Assembly (NCBI GenBank): GCA_026388315.1
Contig: JAPLKA010000055.1
Span: forward strand, 62,001-126,000
Length of the DNA stretch: 64,000 bases
DNA from: Pseudomonadota bacterium
Lineage (GTDB): Bacteria; Desulfobacterota; Syntrophorhabdia; Syntrophorhabdales; Syntrophorhabdaceae
Direction: 5' to 3'
Part shown: piece by piece, positions 31,617-41,730 of the stretch
Layout: each line of letters opens with the position of its first letter
Position numbering within the stretch: the stretch's first letter is position 1
Position numbers and translations under genes: made by a program
The notes under the pieces: model-generated
Told to the model about the DNA's origin: nothing
Databases searched by the model: none
Seen by the model: only the letters and a program-made list of their open reading frames with translations

Positions 31617-33842
31617 ATGAGCAATAAAAAAATAAATTTCATAGAGTGGTTCAAAAACAAAAGAAGCTTTGTACTGCAAAGCGTCAAGGGATTCGTCCGG
31701 CTTGCCAGTACCGAGTGTATCTTCGGTCTAACCTGGTATCACGTGTTTTTTATCGGAAGCCTTCTAATGAGCGGATTCTACTATTTTGTGAGGTTGCCTA
31801 TTGTCCCGCTTGATACTGATTTGTGGTACCACCTCAATAGCGGAAGATATATACTTGAAACCAATTCACTGCCTCGTAATAATTTTTTCTCGTTTATTTC
31901 ACCCGAGCGGCCCTGGACAGATTATTTCTGGTTGTTTCAGGTCCTGGTATTTAAGGTTTATGACGTATCAGGTTATTATGGCCTGATAGCTGTCCGGGCA
32001 CTACTCTATCTCGGAGTAGCCCTGATAGTGTTTTTCTATATGACCAGGGTACCGAGAACTGCCAACTCAGATATCTATATATTGACCTGCTTTGTGCTTT
32101 ATTTCCTGTTTCTCCAGGGACGGTTTCATATTATACGGCCGCATATGTTCACGTATCTGTTCATACTCTCAACCATTTATATTATCGAATTTCGGCTCCG
32201 GAAAGCCACCTATATCTTGCCCTTTCTGATTGTATTGTGGGGCAACCTGCACGGTATCGAATACCCGGTACTCCTGCTGATTGTATTTGCGTATGTTGCT
32301 GAGTTCATAATTACGCACATAAATTCCAAGACCATTCCAGCCAGAAGGGAAGTTCTGTACCATGCAGTTATAGCTGTTTCGCCCACTTTTCTCCTGCTTA
32401 ACCCATACGGTATAAGCCTGTTGCGTGTGCCCTTCGTCGCCACAGACTACGCGTCTCTGTATATAACAGAGCTCAGAGCCATACCAGTGCAGGATCTGTT
32501 TTCCTTGAAGGTGTTCAGCGGAATGTCCGCTGATTTGACGGTATTCAATTTATTGCTGCTGTTGGTAGTTGTTGCTTTTCTTACGTGTTTGGTGAAGCGA
32601 CAAATAAGAGTAAGTCACTTTATTATGTGTGTGTGCGGGATTTATCTAATGCAGAGAGGACTGAGATTCCAATATGAATTCGCGCTTCTGTCGTTGCCGC
32701 TTCTGATGGATAATTTTCCGCGAATTACCTTCCCCCGCTCGGACAGATGGAAACAGGTTATGTATATCTTAGGCATATCTTTGATCACAGTTCTGCCATT
32801 CGTAGTTATGAAACACGGTCTTCGTGTTCTGCCGCAGTACCCGGTGTCTCATATTAATCTGCCACGGGGAATTGCAGCATTCCTGAATCAGGTATCGGTT
32901 GGTGGCAATGTCTTGAATCATCCCAATAATGGTGGCTATCTTCAATGGATGCTGTATCCTAAATGCAAGATATTCATGGACATGGAAGTTCCTTTCCTCT
33001 TTACAGATAAGGATATGTTCGCTGCCCTCAACCTTTTCTCCAGCAAGCCGGTTTTGAAGAAGGTATTGGACAAGTACAATCCTTCCTTCATTACGGTTCC
33101 ACAGCATAACAGGGAGTTCAGGACGGTGATATCAGGATTTCCACAATATCGACCAGTTTTTTTTGACGAAGCCGAGATACTTTATATTAATAGGGATCTC
33201 CTGCCAGAACTTGCTGTTGCCTACGAGTTAAGAGCGGTTGATCCTTGGGAATTTCCAGGAAGAAAGATGGAGTCTATCGCAAAAGCCCCTGATCGTAATG
33301 AGATAGTCAAAGAAATAACCCGACTGCTTGAGGTCTATCCGGATGGTCTCCTGACTAACCAGCTTATGGGAGAAATTTGCAGCAGCGAAGGCAATTACAG
33401 GCAAGCCCTCAAGCATGCAGATACCATAATCAAAAATTTCCCCGAAGTGTCAGTTGGCTATTCGTTGAAAGCGGCATCGCTTCATAAATTGAATATGCCC
33501 TCAGAAGCAATGGATAATTTACAATTAGCATTACTGAGAGCTAACAACGAAGAAAAGAGACGTATTTACAAACAAATGAGCTTGATAAGTATTGAAAAAA
33601 GGCTCTATCGCCGAGCATATGAATACGCGGGGGAAGCCATTAATCCATTTGCCTCAGACACCAATCCGGTCGAGCTCTATCAACTTGGATCGACAGCTTT
33701 CCTGGCTGGAAAAAAGAAGAAGGCGGTCGAAATATTGAAAATGGGATATACCAAAATTTCAGAAAGCGATATCGAATGGAAAACCAAGTATGAAAAGTTG
33801 TTTATCGAGTTGAATGTGAACGACAAAATAGAAGACTGGTAA
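31617..33842 (+). CDS. Polytopic GT-C-like membrane protein with C-terminal TPRs; possible pilin glycosyltransferase
   Basis: The 741-aa protein starts at ATG 31617; an open extension back to 31518 lies inside the pilin gene. It has about ten membrane helices over residues 30-440. The first periplasmic loop contains the GT-C-style acidic motif PLDTDLWYHLNSGRYILETN, then WTDYFWLFQ. The C-terminal third (about 560-735) looks like TPR repeats in the periplasm or cytoplasm. It begins 25 bp after the second pilin, as pilin O-glycosyltransferases do in pseudomonads. The glycosyltransferase role is inferred from motif and position. Confidence 0.6.
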   Translation: MSNKKINFIEWFKNKRSFVLQSVKGFVRLASTECIFGLTWYHVFFIGSLLMSGFYYFVRLPIVPLDTDLWYHLNSGRYILETNSLPRNNFFSFISPERPWTDYFWLFQVLVFKVYDVSGYYGLIAVRALLYLGVALIVFFYMTRVPRTANSDIYILTCFVLYFLFLQGRFHIIRPHMFTYLFILSTIYIIEFRLRKATYILPFLIVLWGNLHGIEYPVLLLIVFAYVAEFIITHINSKTIPARREVLYHAVIAVSPTFLLLNPYGISLLRVPFVATDYASLYITELRAIPVQDLFSLKVFSGMSADLTVFNLLLLLVVVAFLTCLVKRQIRVSHFIMCVCGIYLMQRGLRFQYEFALLSLPLLMDNFPRITFPRSDRWKQVMYILGISLITVLPFVVMKHGLRVLPQYPVSHINLPRGIAAFLNQVSVGGNVLNHPNNGGYLQWMLYPKCKIFMDMEVPFLFTDKDMFAALNLFSSKPVLKKVLDKYNPSFITVPQHNREFRTVISGFPQYRPVFFDEAEILYINRDLLPELAVAYELRAVDPWEFPGRKMESIAKAPDRNEIVKEITRLLEVYPDGLLTNQLMGEICSSEGNYRQALKHADTIIKNFPEVSVGYSLKAASLHKLNMPSEAMDNLQLALLRANNEEKRRIYKQMSLISIEKRLYRRAYEYAGEAINPFASDTNPVELYQLGSTAFLAGKKKKAVEILKMGYTKISESDIEWKTKYEKLFIELNVNDKIEDW

Positions 33843-33874
33843 TTGATGGGAGCCAAGAAACGCGATAAGTTGAA

Positions 33875-33955
33875 CTACGGCCTTAAAATATCCAACCCTC
33901 CAATCTTCCTGAAATATTTTTCGTCATAGGTGTATACGGTCGAAAGGGGAAAAGA
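33875..33955 (-). pseudogene. Remnant of PIN-domain toxin C-terminus
   Basis: On the minus strand one frame ends STVYTYDEKYFRKIGGLDIL-RP-stop at 33875. This is the typical last strand of VapC-like PIN domains ('vyTyDkkFkki.gl.ll'). No PIN-type sequence or antitoxin is found upstream. A short relic, tentatively called. Confidence 0.35.
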
Positions 33956-34081
33956 GGCAGGCTGAAGGTTGAAGCGAGACGAGGGGAAAGCAATCTCAAG
34001 TAGTTGCAGATTCACTGAAAATTGTTGTTTGTCGGGATTAAAACGTGAGTATTTAAGAAAAAAGGTATATAATAAGTCCCC

Positions 34082-34627
34082 ATGCGGAAAATCATTGTCG
34101 ATATCGATAATACACTCTGGGATCTGGCGCCGGTCTTCTATGAAAAATTGCATGATGTCAACCCGGACATTCCTCCTCCCTCAGGATGGTATGCCTGGGA
34201 TTTCTGGAGGGGATTTGTTTCGGAAAGGATCCTCTATGGGATTTTGAAGGATATTCATTCCAGACAGGATGCCTTCACCCCCTATCCCGATGCAAAGGCA
34301 TTTCTTGCACATTTAAAGGAAGAAGGATTTTATATCATCATTGCAAGCCACAGAGAAAAGGGGACCTTCGATGCTACCCGGAAATGGTTGATGATAAACG
34401 ATCTTTCATTTAATGAAGTGCACTTGAGTTACGATAAAACCGTCCTTTTTAATAAATGCTGGGCAATTGTTGACGATAGCCCTGTTACCCTCGAAAAGGC
34501 AAAGCAGGCGGGGATTGTGAGGGTCGGCTTGCGGAATGCCTGGAACGAAAAAGAAGATCACCCATTGTTTAATAACCTCATGGAAGTACTCGATTATCTG
34601 CAGAGTCAATGCGTGCAACGCCTATAA
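34082..34627 (+). CDS. HAD-family 5'(3')-deoxyribonucleotidase-like phosphatase
   Basis: A 181-aa HAD hydrolase with motif I DIDNT (residues 7-11; nucleophile D7, D9), motif II in IIIASH, Lys in the SYDKTVLF segment, and motif IV IVDDSP. The pattern (MRKIIVDIDNTLWDLAPVFY start, small cap) matches the NT5C-like family acting on (deoxy)nucleoside monophosphates. Stand-alone gene. Substrate not proven. Confidence 0.7.
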   Translation: MRKIIVDIDNTLWDLAPVFYEKLHDVNPDIPPPSGWYAWDFWRGFVSERILYGILKDIHSRQDAFTPYPDAKAFLAHLKEEGFYIIIASHREKGTFDATRKWLMINDLSFNEVHLSYDKTVLFNKCWAIVDDSPVTLEKAKQAGIVRVGLRNAWNEKEDHPLFNNLMEVLDYLQSQCVQRL

Positions 34628-34666
34628 ATTAACCCCCACTTTTTTTGTTTATGTGATTTTAATATC

Positions 34667-34694
34667 TTGACGAAAAGTGTTTAGATGATATTAT
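34667..34694 (+). promoter_or_regulatory. Sigma-70-like promoter of the hybrid kinase gene
   Basis: TTGACG (34667-34672), a 16-bp spacer and TATTAT (34689-34694) lie 55 bp before the ATG at 34750. A pattern match only. Confidence 0.4.
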
Positions 34695-34749
34695 TGAGAT
34701 GAGGCATATCAATTTCATTAAAATGCAGGCCCTGCGTGGGGAAACTTAA

Positions 34750-37700
34750 ATGAGAGGCAAAAAACCTAAGGAACAAAAAGAGAATAACCAGTTTATGCAG
34801 AAGGAATGGGGAATATTCTTCAATGGGATGGTTCAGCCCGCAATAATACTTGACCCTCAGCACGGGATTATTGCAGCTAACAAAGCCTCTCTTGATGCCA
34901 TCGGAAAAACGGAAGAGGAGATTCTCGGAACAAGATGTTTCGAACTCTTCCATGGAACCGATCGTCCCCCTGAAGGCTGCCCCTTTGAAAAAATAATATC
35001 TACGGGACACGCAGAAACGATAGAAATGGAGATGGAGACACTCCACGGCACCTTTCTGGTATCATGTACGCCGGTATATGATAATTCGGGCCGGTTGCAA
35101 CGGATCATTCATGTGGCCACGGATATTACCGAGCGGAAGAAGGCAGAGAGGGCATTGCAGGAGTCGGAAGAGCGATACAGGGTTGCCATTGAGAACTCTA
35201 ACGACTGTGTAGCCATGGTGAAAGAAGGCAAATACATATACGTTAATAAAATATTCCTGGAGACCTTTGAATTAAAAGATGGTAACGAAATATTAAACAA
35301 ACCCTTCGGCAGTTTTGTTCACCCTGACGACCGTGAACGAATGATCAGTTATAACACAATGCGGAACCGGGGAGAACCTGCACCTTCCAGATATGAGTTC
35401 AGGGCTGTGCGAAAAGATGGTGGCATAGTCTATTTTGAAGCTTCAATCGCCATGATTACCTACAAGGGGGAAAAGGTTGCCCTTGCATATCTCAGGGACG
35501 TTACAGAGCGTAAGACAGCAGAACAGGCGCTCAGGGATAGTGAAGGGAAATACCGGAGCATCTTTGAAAATGCCGTTGAGGGAATATTCCAGAGCACGCC
35601 TGAGGGGCGTTTCGTCAGTGTTAACCCCGCAATGGCGAGAATGTGCAGGTATTCTTCTCCGGAAGAGATGATTTTCGCCATTGCAGACATTGGGGGTCAG
35701 CACTATGTGAGACCCGAAGAGCGCGAGGAATACAAGCGTCTCATGGAAGGACAGGGGGTTGTAGAAAACTTTGAACACGAGATCTACCGGAAGGACGGCA
35801 CAACACTGTGGGTTTCCACAAGTTCAAGGGCGATAAGGGATGAGAAAGGCAGGATTATCCGTTACGAGGGAACCCATGAGGACATTACAAGCCGGAAAAC
35901 CATTGAAGAAGAGTTAAAAAAGAATGAGGCTATGCTGCAGGGCATACTCCGTGCTGCGACTATCGGGGTAGGACTTCTCATAAACCGCGTATTCGTGTGG
36001 GTAAATAACTACGTTACGGCTATGACCGGCTATTCAAAAGAAGACCTCATAGGAAAGAGCGCACGTATCCTTTATGCGGATAATGAGGAATTTACCCGTG
36101 TAGGAACAGAAAAATATGCAGAAATCAGAGGTAAAGGAAAAGGATCTATAGAGACGCGGTGGCGAAAAAAAGATGGAACGGTTATAGACATTTTTCTCAG
36201 TTCTGCAGCCATAGACCCATCGGATTTATCCGTTGGCGTTGTTTTTACAGCGCTGGACATTACCTCGGGAAAACATGCAGAACAGGCCCTCAGGGCAAGC
36301 GAAGAGAGGTTCAGAGAGCTTGCTGACCTCCTTCCGCAGACGGTTTTTGAAACGGACAGACAGGGTAATTTTACATATGTGAACCGCCATAGTTTTGACC
36401 AATTTGGGTATACAGAGGAAGATGTGGCAAAGGGTATGAATGCTGTTGGCATGGTTGTCCCTGAAGAGCGTTTAAGGGCCATGCAAGATATCGGAATAAT
36501 AATGAAGGGCGAAATGGTGACCGGAAAAGAGTATACGGGCCTGCGCAAGAATGGGGAAACCTTTTCCATGTATGTCTATTCTGCCCCCATCGTGAAGGAA
36601 GGGCAGCCAACAGGGCTGAGGGGTATCGCCGTCGATATCACGGAACGAAAAACGGCAGAGGAGGCGTTAAAGGAATCAGAGGAACGCTACCGTACTGCCA
36701 TGGAAAACTCTAATGACGGTATCGCCATCGTGAAAGGAGATACCCATCTCTATGTCAATAAAAGGTTTGTCCAGATCTTTGGCTATGACAGACCGGAAGA
36801 TATTATCGGAAAGCCTGTGGAGATTGTGGTCCACCCCGATGATGTTTCAATGGTAACGGAAATGAGCAGGAATAGGATAAAAGGGGAAGAGGTGCCCTCA
36901 AACTATGGATTTAAGGGGATAAAAAAGACCGGCGAAATTGTTTATATTGAAGTATCTGCAACAACAATGATGTACCGGGGTGAGACGGTAAATATCATAT
37001 TTTTGAGGGATATTACGAGACGCAAAGTTGCAGAGGAGGCATTAATTGTCTCGGAGGCGAGATACAGGGTAATCTTTGAGAATACGGGAACGGCAACGAT
37101 GATTGTGGAGGACGATACAACGATATCCCTGGTAAATACGGAGTTTGAAAGGCTCTGGGGGTATTCAAAGGCAGAAATTGAGGGCAAAAAAAGCTGGATG
37201 GAGTTCGCCCACAGGGATGACCTTGAGAGGATGAAGGAATACCATAGATTGAGAAGGATAGAGCCTGATGCTGCTCCACGCAGCTATGAATTTTTGTTTG
37301 TAAACCGGAAAAGTGATGTAAGAAATGTTTTTATTACATCTGCAATGATCCCGGAAACAAAAAGGCATGTGGCGTCCCTTATCGATATCACAGAACGAAA
37401 ACACGCTGAAGATGCAAAAATAAGGCTTGAGATGCAACTCCTTCAGGCGCAGAAGATGGAGGCCATCGGTCAGCTTGCCGGCGGTATAGCACACGATTTC
37501 AACAACATTTTAACCACAATCATTGGATACAGCGATCTTCTGCGAATAAAAATGGATGTAGGCGACCCTACCAGGATTTATGTTGAACAGATACTCGCGT
37601 CGGCGCAAAAAGCTGCCCAGTTAACTCACAGTCTTCTGGCTTTCAGCAGGAAGCAGGTTATCGAACTGAAGCCGCATAACGTGAATGATATTATCCATGC

Positions 37701-38574
37701 AGTGCAAAAGATTCTGGCGAGACTTTTAACTGAAGACATTGAATTGAAAACCGACCTTGCCGATGCCGATTTAATGGTACTGGTAGACGAGACACAGTTA
37801 GATCAGGTGTTGATGAACCTTGCCACGAATGCAAGAGATTCAATGCCGGATGGCGGCAGGCTTTACATAAAATCACGGCAATTCGTTATGGATGATGGTT
37901 TTGTTAAGAGGAACGCCTTTGGCAAAGAAGGAACCTACGCGCTCATTTCTGTTTCTGATACAGGTATCGGTATTGACAAGGGCATGATCGACAAAATATT
38001 TGAACCTTTTTTTACTACGAAAGAAGTGGGTAAAGGGACAGGGTTAGGTCTGGCAATTGTGTATGGCATCATTAAACAGCATAACGGACATATAAATGTC
38101 TATAGCGAGCCGGGAAAAGGAACGACATTCAACATATACATCCCTCTCGTGAGAATAAAGTCAGAGAGACCCGCAGTAATGGTGAAGGAGGATATTAAAG
38201 GCGGAAACGAGACGATTCTCCTTGCTGAAGATAATGCAGATGTAAGGATACTTACAAAAATGGTACTTGAAAGCAAGGGGTATACAGTTATTGAAGCCAT
38301 TGACGGGGAAGCTGCCATAAACACCTTTGAAGAGAACAAAGACAGAATTGGTATGGTTATTCTTGATGTGGTAATGCCGAAGAAAAACGGGAAAGAAGTG
38401 AATGAAGCAATTCAAAAGATAAAGCTTGGCACTCACGTGCTCTTCATCAGCGGCTACACTGCCGATATCGTCTTTGATAAGGGAGTAAAGAATATTGGAA
38501 TAAATTATATCTCAAAACCCCTCTTGCCCGATGAACTTTTGAAGAAGGTGCGAGCCGTAATCGACAAAACGTAA
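34750..38574 (+). CDS. Hybrid sensor kinase with seven PAS domains
   Basis: A 1274-aa soluble hybrid histidine kinase. Seven consecutive PAS/PAC units of ~125 residues each end in 'DIT.RK.AE.AL..SE'. The HisKA H-box GGIAHDFNN has H915. The HATPase_c domain contains GKGTGLGLAIVYGI, and a C-terminal receiver has D1206 (ILDVVMPKKNG). No membrane helices, so it senses cytoplasmic signals. The first PAS carries a CFELFHGT...GCPF motif also found in the PAS protein at 41810-42757, suggesting a shared ligand or cofactor type. No response regulator with an output domain is adjacent. Confidence 0.92.
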   Translation: MRGKKPKEQKENNQFMQKEWGIFFNGMVQPAIILDPQHGIIAANKASLDAIGKTEEEILGTRCFELFHGTDRPPEGCPFEKIISTGHAETIEMEMETLHGTFLVSCTPVYDNSGRLQRIIHVATDITERKKAERALQESEERYRVAIENSNDCVAMVKEGKYIYVNKIFLETFELKDGNEILNKPFGSFVHPDDRERMISYNTMRNRGEPAPSRYEFRAVRKDGGIVYFEASIAMITYKGEKVALAYLRDVTERKTAEQALRDSEGKYRSIFENAVEGIFQSTPEGRFVSVNPAMARMCRYSSPEEMIFAIADIGGQHYVRPEEREEYKRLMEGQGVVENFEHEIYRKDGTTLWVSTSSRAIRDEKGRIIRYEGTHEDITSRKTIEEELKKNEAMLQGILRAATIGVGLLINRVFVWVNNYVTAMTGYSKEDLIGKSARILYADNEEFTRVGTEKYAEIRGKGKGSIETRWRKKDGTVIDIFLSSAAIDPSDLSVGVVFTALDITSGKHAEQALRASEERFRELADLLPQTVFETDRQGNFTYVNRHSFDQFGYTEEDVAKGMNAVGMVVPEERLRAMQDIGIIMKGEMVTGKEYTGLRKNGETFSMYVYSAPIVKEGQPTGLRGIAVDITERKTAEEALKESEERYRTAMENSNDGIAIVKGDTHLYVNKRFVQIFGYDRPEDIIGKPVEIVVHPDDVSMVTEMSRNRIKGEEVPSNYGFKGIKKTGEIVYIEVSATTMMYRGETVNIIFLRDITRRKVAEEALIVSEARYRVIFENTGTATMIVEDDTTISLVNTEFERLWGYSKAEIEGKKSWMEFAHRDDLERMKEYHRLRRIEPDAAPRSYEFLFVNRKSDVRNVFITSAMIPETKRHVASLIDITERKHAEDAKIRLEMQLLQAQKMEAIGQLAGGIAHDFNNILTTIIGYSDLLRIKMDVGDPTRIYVEQILASAQKAAQLTHSLLAFSRKQVIELKPHNVNDIIHAVQKILARLLTEDIELKTDLADADLMVLVDETQLDQVLMNLATNARDSMPDGGRLYIKSRQFVMDDGFVKRNAFGKEGTYALISVSDTGIGIDKGMIDKIFEPFFTTKEVGKGTGLGLAIVYGIIKQHNGHINVYSEPGKGTTFNIYIPLVRIKSERPAVMVKEDIKGGNETILLAEDNADVRILTKMVLESKGYTVIEAIDGEAAINTFEENKDRIGMVILDVVMPKKNGKEVNEAIQKIKLGTHVLFISGYTADIVFDKGVKNIGINYISKPLLPDELLKKVRAVIDKT

Positions 38575-38620
38575 GACCCCTCTTTACTAATCACCGTTAA
38601 TCAATTATATTCTTGTCCTG

Positions 38621-40498
38621 ATGCTCACAGTAACCAACCTTACCAAGACATACGGCAGGCAGGTCATCTTCGACAACGTTTCCTTCATGATAAACCCCGG
38701 TGAACGGATAGGTCTTGCAGGGAGGAACGGCTCAGGGAAGACGACACTTCTCAGGCTTATACTCGGGGAAGAAGAGTCCGATTCCGGTGATGTAGCCATT
38801 CCGAAGAATTATGGAATCCGTCATCTCTCTCAACATATAAACTTCACCGAAAATTCTGTTTTAAAAGAGGTCTGTCTCAACCTTAAAACCCCTGAAGACG
38901 GGAGCGATGAGACCTATAAGGCAAAATCCATCCTTTTTGGTCTTGGTTTTGAACCCCATGAGTTAAATAGTCATCCAAAGATTCTATCAGGCGGTTATCA
39001 GGTGAGATTAAACCTTGCAAAGATCCTTGTATCAAAGCCCAACCTTCTCCTCCTCGATGAGCCCACAAACTATCTTGACATTGTATCGGTGCGATGGCTG
39101 ATTCAATTTTTACGAAATTGGAAGAATGAACTGGTCATCGTGACTCATGACAGGGCATTCATGGATGCCATTTCAACGCATACAATGGGTATTCACAGGC
39201 AGAAGATAAGAAAGATAACAGGGGGCACGGAAAAGCTGTATCAACAGATATTGCAGGACGAAGAAGTCTATGAAAAAACACGAATCAACGATGAGAGAAA
39301 GAGGAAAGAGTTAGAGCAGTTTATTAACCGCTTCCGGGCGCAGGCCACAAGGGCCAAGGCGGTGCAGTCGCGAATTAGAACCCTGCAGAAAACGGAAAAG
39401 CGTGAGAAACTCCATGAGGCGCGAAATCTTGATTTTGAATTTAAGGCAGCGCCCTTTTCCGGGAAGTGGCTCATGGAGGTGGAAAACATCTCCTTCTCCT
39501 TTTCGGAGGATTCGAATCCTCTCATTGAAGGGTTTGGCATGGCGGTGAAGAAACACGACAGGATCGGTGTAGTCGGAAAAAACGGCAAGGGAAAGACTAC
39601 CTTTCTGAGCCTGCTGGCAGGAAAACTTCTCCCGAAAGAGGGGACAATCAGACCCAACCTGAATATGAAGCCCGGTTATTTCGGACAGATGAATATCGAC
39701 CGCCTTGACCCTGAAAAGACCGTTCTTGAAGAGATATTGAGTGTCCATCCCGAGCATAGCCTTGGCGCTGCAAGGAATATCTGTGGTTCTATGATGTTCG
39801 AAGGTGATAATGCATTAAAGAAGGTTTCCGTTCTGTCAGGTGGTGAAAAGAGCAGGGTCTTGCTTGGGAAACTGCTTGTGAGTCCCACGAACCTTATATT
39901 GCTTGATGAGCCGGACAATCATCTTGATGTGGAGTCTGTGGATGCTCTTGTTGAGGCCATAGATGCATATAGTGGTGCTGTTATCCTTGTTACACACAGC
40001 GAAATGCTACTGGATGCTGTTGCAACGAGGCTGATTGTCTTTGACGGCGGCAGGGTGAGCCTTTTTGAGGGCTCATACAGTGATTTTCTTGAACGTATCG
40101 GGTGGGAAGACGAAAGGGCAGGAGGGGAGCTTGAACCTATTGAACGTGCAGAAACGAGAAGCAAGGTTGTAAACCGGAAAGACATACAGAAAGATATGAG
40201 ACGAATGCGTGCCAGGATCATCACAGAGCGGTCCAGGGCATTGAACCCGTTACAGAAAAAAATAACTGAACTTGAAAACAGGATAACAGCGCTGGAAAGA
40301 CAGATAGAGCAGGACAATGCATCCCTTATAAGGGCATCACAGGTAGGTGAAGGAAAGACAATAGCATCGCTGTCTATTGCGATTCACGAGGCAAGAAATA
40401 CTATCGAGACGCTCTTCGATGCATTAGAAGAAATGACACATAAATTTGAAGAGAAATCGAGGGAATTTGAAGAACAATTAAGGGTGTTAGTAGATTAA
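38621..40498 (+). CDS. ABC-F family ATPase
   Basis: A 625-aa soluble protein with two ABC cassettes and no membrane domain. Cassette 1 has Walker A GRNGSGKTT, signature LSGGYQVRL and Walker B LLLLDEPTNYLD. Cassette 2 has GKNGKGKTT, LSGGEKSRV and LLDEPDNHLD. A charged linker (about 215-270) and a C-terminal coiled coil (about 510-625) follow the Uup/YheS layout. ABC-F proteins act on the ribosome. The specific role (EttA-, Uup- or YheS-like) is unresolved. Confidence 0.9.
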   Translation: MLTVTNLTKTYGRQVIFDNVSFMINPGERIGLAGRNGSGKTTLLRLILGEEESDSGDVAIPKNYGIRHLSQHINFTENSVLKEVCLNLKTPEDGSDETYKAKSILFGLGFEPHELNSHPKILSGGYQVRLNLAKILVSKPNLLLLDEPTNYLDIVSVRWLIQFLRNWKNELVIVTHDRAFMDAISTHTMGIHRQKIRKITGGTEKLYQQILQDEEVYEKTRINDERKRKELEQFINRFRAQATRAKAVQSRIRTLQKTEKREKLHEARNLDFEFKAAPFSGKWLMEVENISFSFSEDSNPLIEGFGMAVKKHDRIGVVGKNGKGKTTFLSLLAGKLLPKEGTIRPNLNMKPGYFGQMNIDRLDPEKTVLEEILSVHPEHSLGAARNICGSMMFEGDNALKKVSVLSGGEKSRVLLGKLLVSPTNLILLDEPDNHLDVESVDALVEAIDAYSGAVILVTHSEMLLDAVATRLIVFDGGRVSLFEGSYSDFLERIGWEDERAGGELEPIERAETRSKVVNRKDIQKDMRRMRARIITERSRALNPLQKKITELENRITALERQIEQDNASLIRASQVGEGKTIASLSIAIHEARNTIETLFDALEEMTHKFEEKSREFEEQLRVLVD

Positions 40499-40580
40499 CC
40501 GTTCAAACAGCTTAAGCCGTTCCCCGGGCAGAACCGTTCCGGGACAGACAAACCGCTTGAACCGTTTGAACGGCCAAGAG
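40497..40580. repeat. Degenerate 7-bp-register repeat after the ABC-F gene
   Basis: AACCGTT recurs at 40497, 40532 and 40560, distances of 35 and 28 bp (multiples of 7), mixed with GAACGGC-like complements that can pair locally. It may also end transcription of the ABC-F gene. Confidence 0.4.
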
Positions 40581-40666
40581 AGAGTGATGTGTGATTGGAG
40601 AACGGAAAATAATTGAAATAATTTCAAAATAGGTTTACTCTGAAAAAAACATGCCGGAGAGAATAT

Positions 40667-41185
40667 ATGAAAAAGATGGTATTACCAATATTATTTCTTT
40701 TGTTCACAGCAGGAATAGCTTATGCCCAGCCTGACCCCTATGGACGGGTAGATACAACAAACCTCGGGAATATCAGTCAGCAGAACTATGAAACTGCGGT
40801 GCTTTCCACATTTCGACAGAATGTCCCATCTGTGGGCGTGGGAATAGATATGAGAAATTATGGTAATATGAGTATGCAGGACATACAGGATTATCGATCC
40901 TCCGTCCTTTCGACGTTCAATCAGTATGATCTTAATAGAGACGGCATGATCAACAGGGAAGAATTCAATAAGATGGACAGAATGGGCAACGCCATGGATT
41001 TTGACGCTATTGACAAGAACAAGGACGGATATATTTCCAGCGATGAGTTGTCACAAGCGATGCTGGAAAAGGCAACCGGCAAGAATAAAGATGTGCCTGT
41101 GAAAGATGCCAGGCAAAGGCAGGATGAGGCGTACCCCACAGTGAGGGTACAGTATGATGAAATTGAGGGATATTATGTCAAATAA
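40667..41185 (+). CDS. Exported EF-hand protein
   Basis: A 172-aa protein with a clear Sec signal (MKKMVLPILFLLFTAGIAYA, cleavage after AYA). Two canonical EF-hand loops follow: DLNRDGMINREE near residue 88 and DKNKDGYISSDE near 114. The first part has repeated 'NYE/DYRSSVLSTFRQ/NQYD' helices. Probably a periplasmic calcium-binding protein of the calerythrin/EF-hand type; function unknown. It ends in a strong hairpin terminator. A second EF-hand gene follows. Confidence 0.85.
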   Translation: MKKMVLPILFLLFTAGIAYAQPDPYGRVDTTNLGNISQQNYETAVLSTFRQNVPSVGVGIDMRNYGNMSMQDIQDYRSSVLSTFNQYDLNRDGMINREEFNKMDRMGNAMDFDAIDKNKDGYISSDELSQAMLEKATGKNKDVPVKDARQRQDEAYPTVRVQYDEIEGYYVK

Positions 41186-41223
41186 ATTCCAACACCCTTG
41201 GCATTCCACGGGTGTTGGAATTT
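41184..41223 (+). terminator. Long-stem hairpin terminator
   Basis: AAATTCCAACACCC (41184-41197) pairs perfectly with GGGTGTTGGAATTT (41210-41223) over 14 bp with a 12-base loop. It includes the stop codon region of the EF-hand gene. The T-tract is short. Confidence 0.75.
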
Positions 41224-41238
41224 ATGCTGCGAGCATAA

Positions 41239-41300
41239 GCGAGCATGAGGGGGAGGCTCTATCAGCTTTTGCTGCTGGAGGGGGCGACGCAAGCCCCAGC
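41239..41300. repeat. Left copy of an inverted repeat element flanking the second EF-hand gene
   Basis: GCGAGCAT, GGGGGAGGCT, a central CAGC-TTTT-GCTG hairpin, then GGAGGGGGCGACG and AGCCCC. The same blocks occur inverted at 41731-41810 with a different central hairpin. Confidence 0.7.
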
Positions 41301-41329
41301 AATAGAGGCAGGATGCCAGGAGAAAAAAT

Positions 41330-41722
41330 ATGAAGATAGCGGTTATAGTTTTTGCATTTTTATGTATATTGATTGGAAATGCATATTCCCAGGAGGATGC
41401 ATTCGAAAAGGCTGACCTCAATAAAGACGGTTATATAAGCAGGGATGAATACGATGCAGCGGTAACTTCAAAATTCAACGAATATGATGCTAACAAGGAT
41501 GGCGTTATTGATAGGCATGAATTCAATACAGCAAAAGACCCTAATGCGGCTATTGAGTATGAATTTTTGGATAGAAATAAGGATGGAAAAATAAATATGG
41601 ACGAATTCAAGGCTGGCGCCACGGACAGGTATAATATGTATGACCAGAACAGGGACAACCTTCTCAGCAACCCTGAATACAGGGGTGATATCGGTTTTCC
41701 TATCCTGAAGTTGTATTTTTAA
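41330..41722 (+). CDS. Exported EF-hand protein with four calcium loops
   Basis: A 130-aa protein with a Sec signal (MKIAVIVFAFLCILIGNAYS). Three canonical loops follow (DLNKDGYISRDE, DANKDGVIDRHE, DRNKDGKINMDE) and a degenerate fourth (DQNRDNLLSNPE). Evenly spaced pairs suggest a calmodulin-like fold in the periplasm. The gene is enclosed by inverted copies of a repeat element, so it sits in a small element-bounded cassette. Function unknown. Confidence 0.85.
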   Translation: MKIAVIVFAFLCILIGNAYSQEDAFEKADLNKDGYISRDEYDAAVTSKFNEYDANKDGVIDRHEFNTAKDPNAAIEYEFLDRNKDGKINMDEFKAGATDRYNMYDQNRDNLLSNPEYRGDIGFPILKLYF

Positions 41723-41730
41723 ACTATTAC

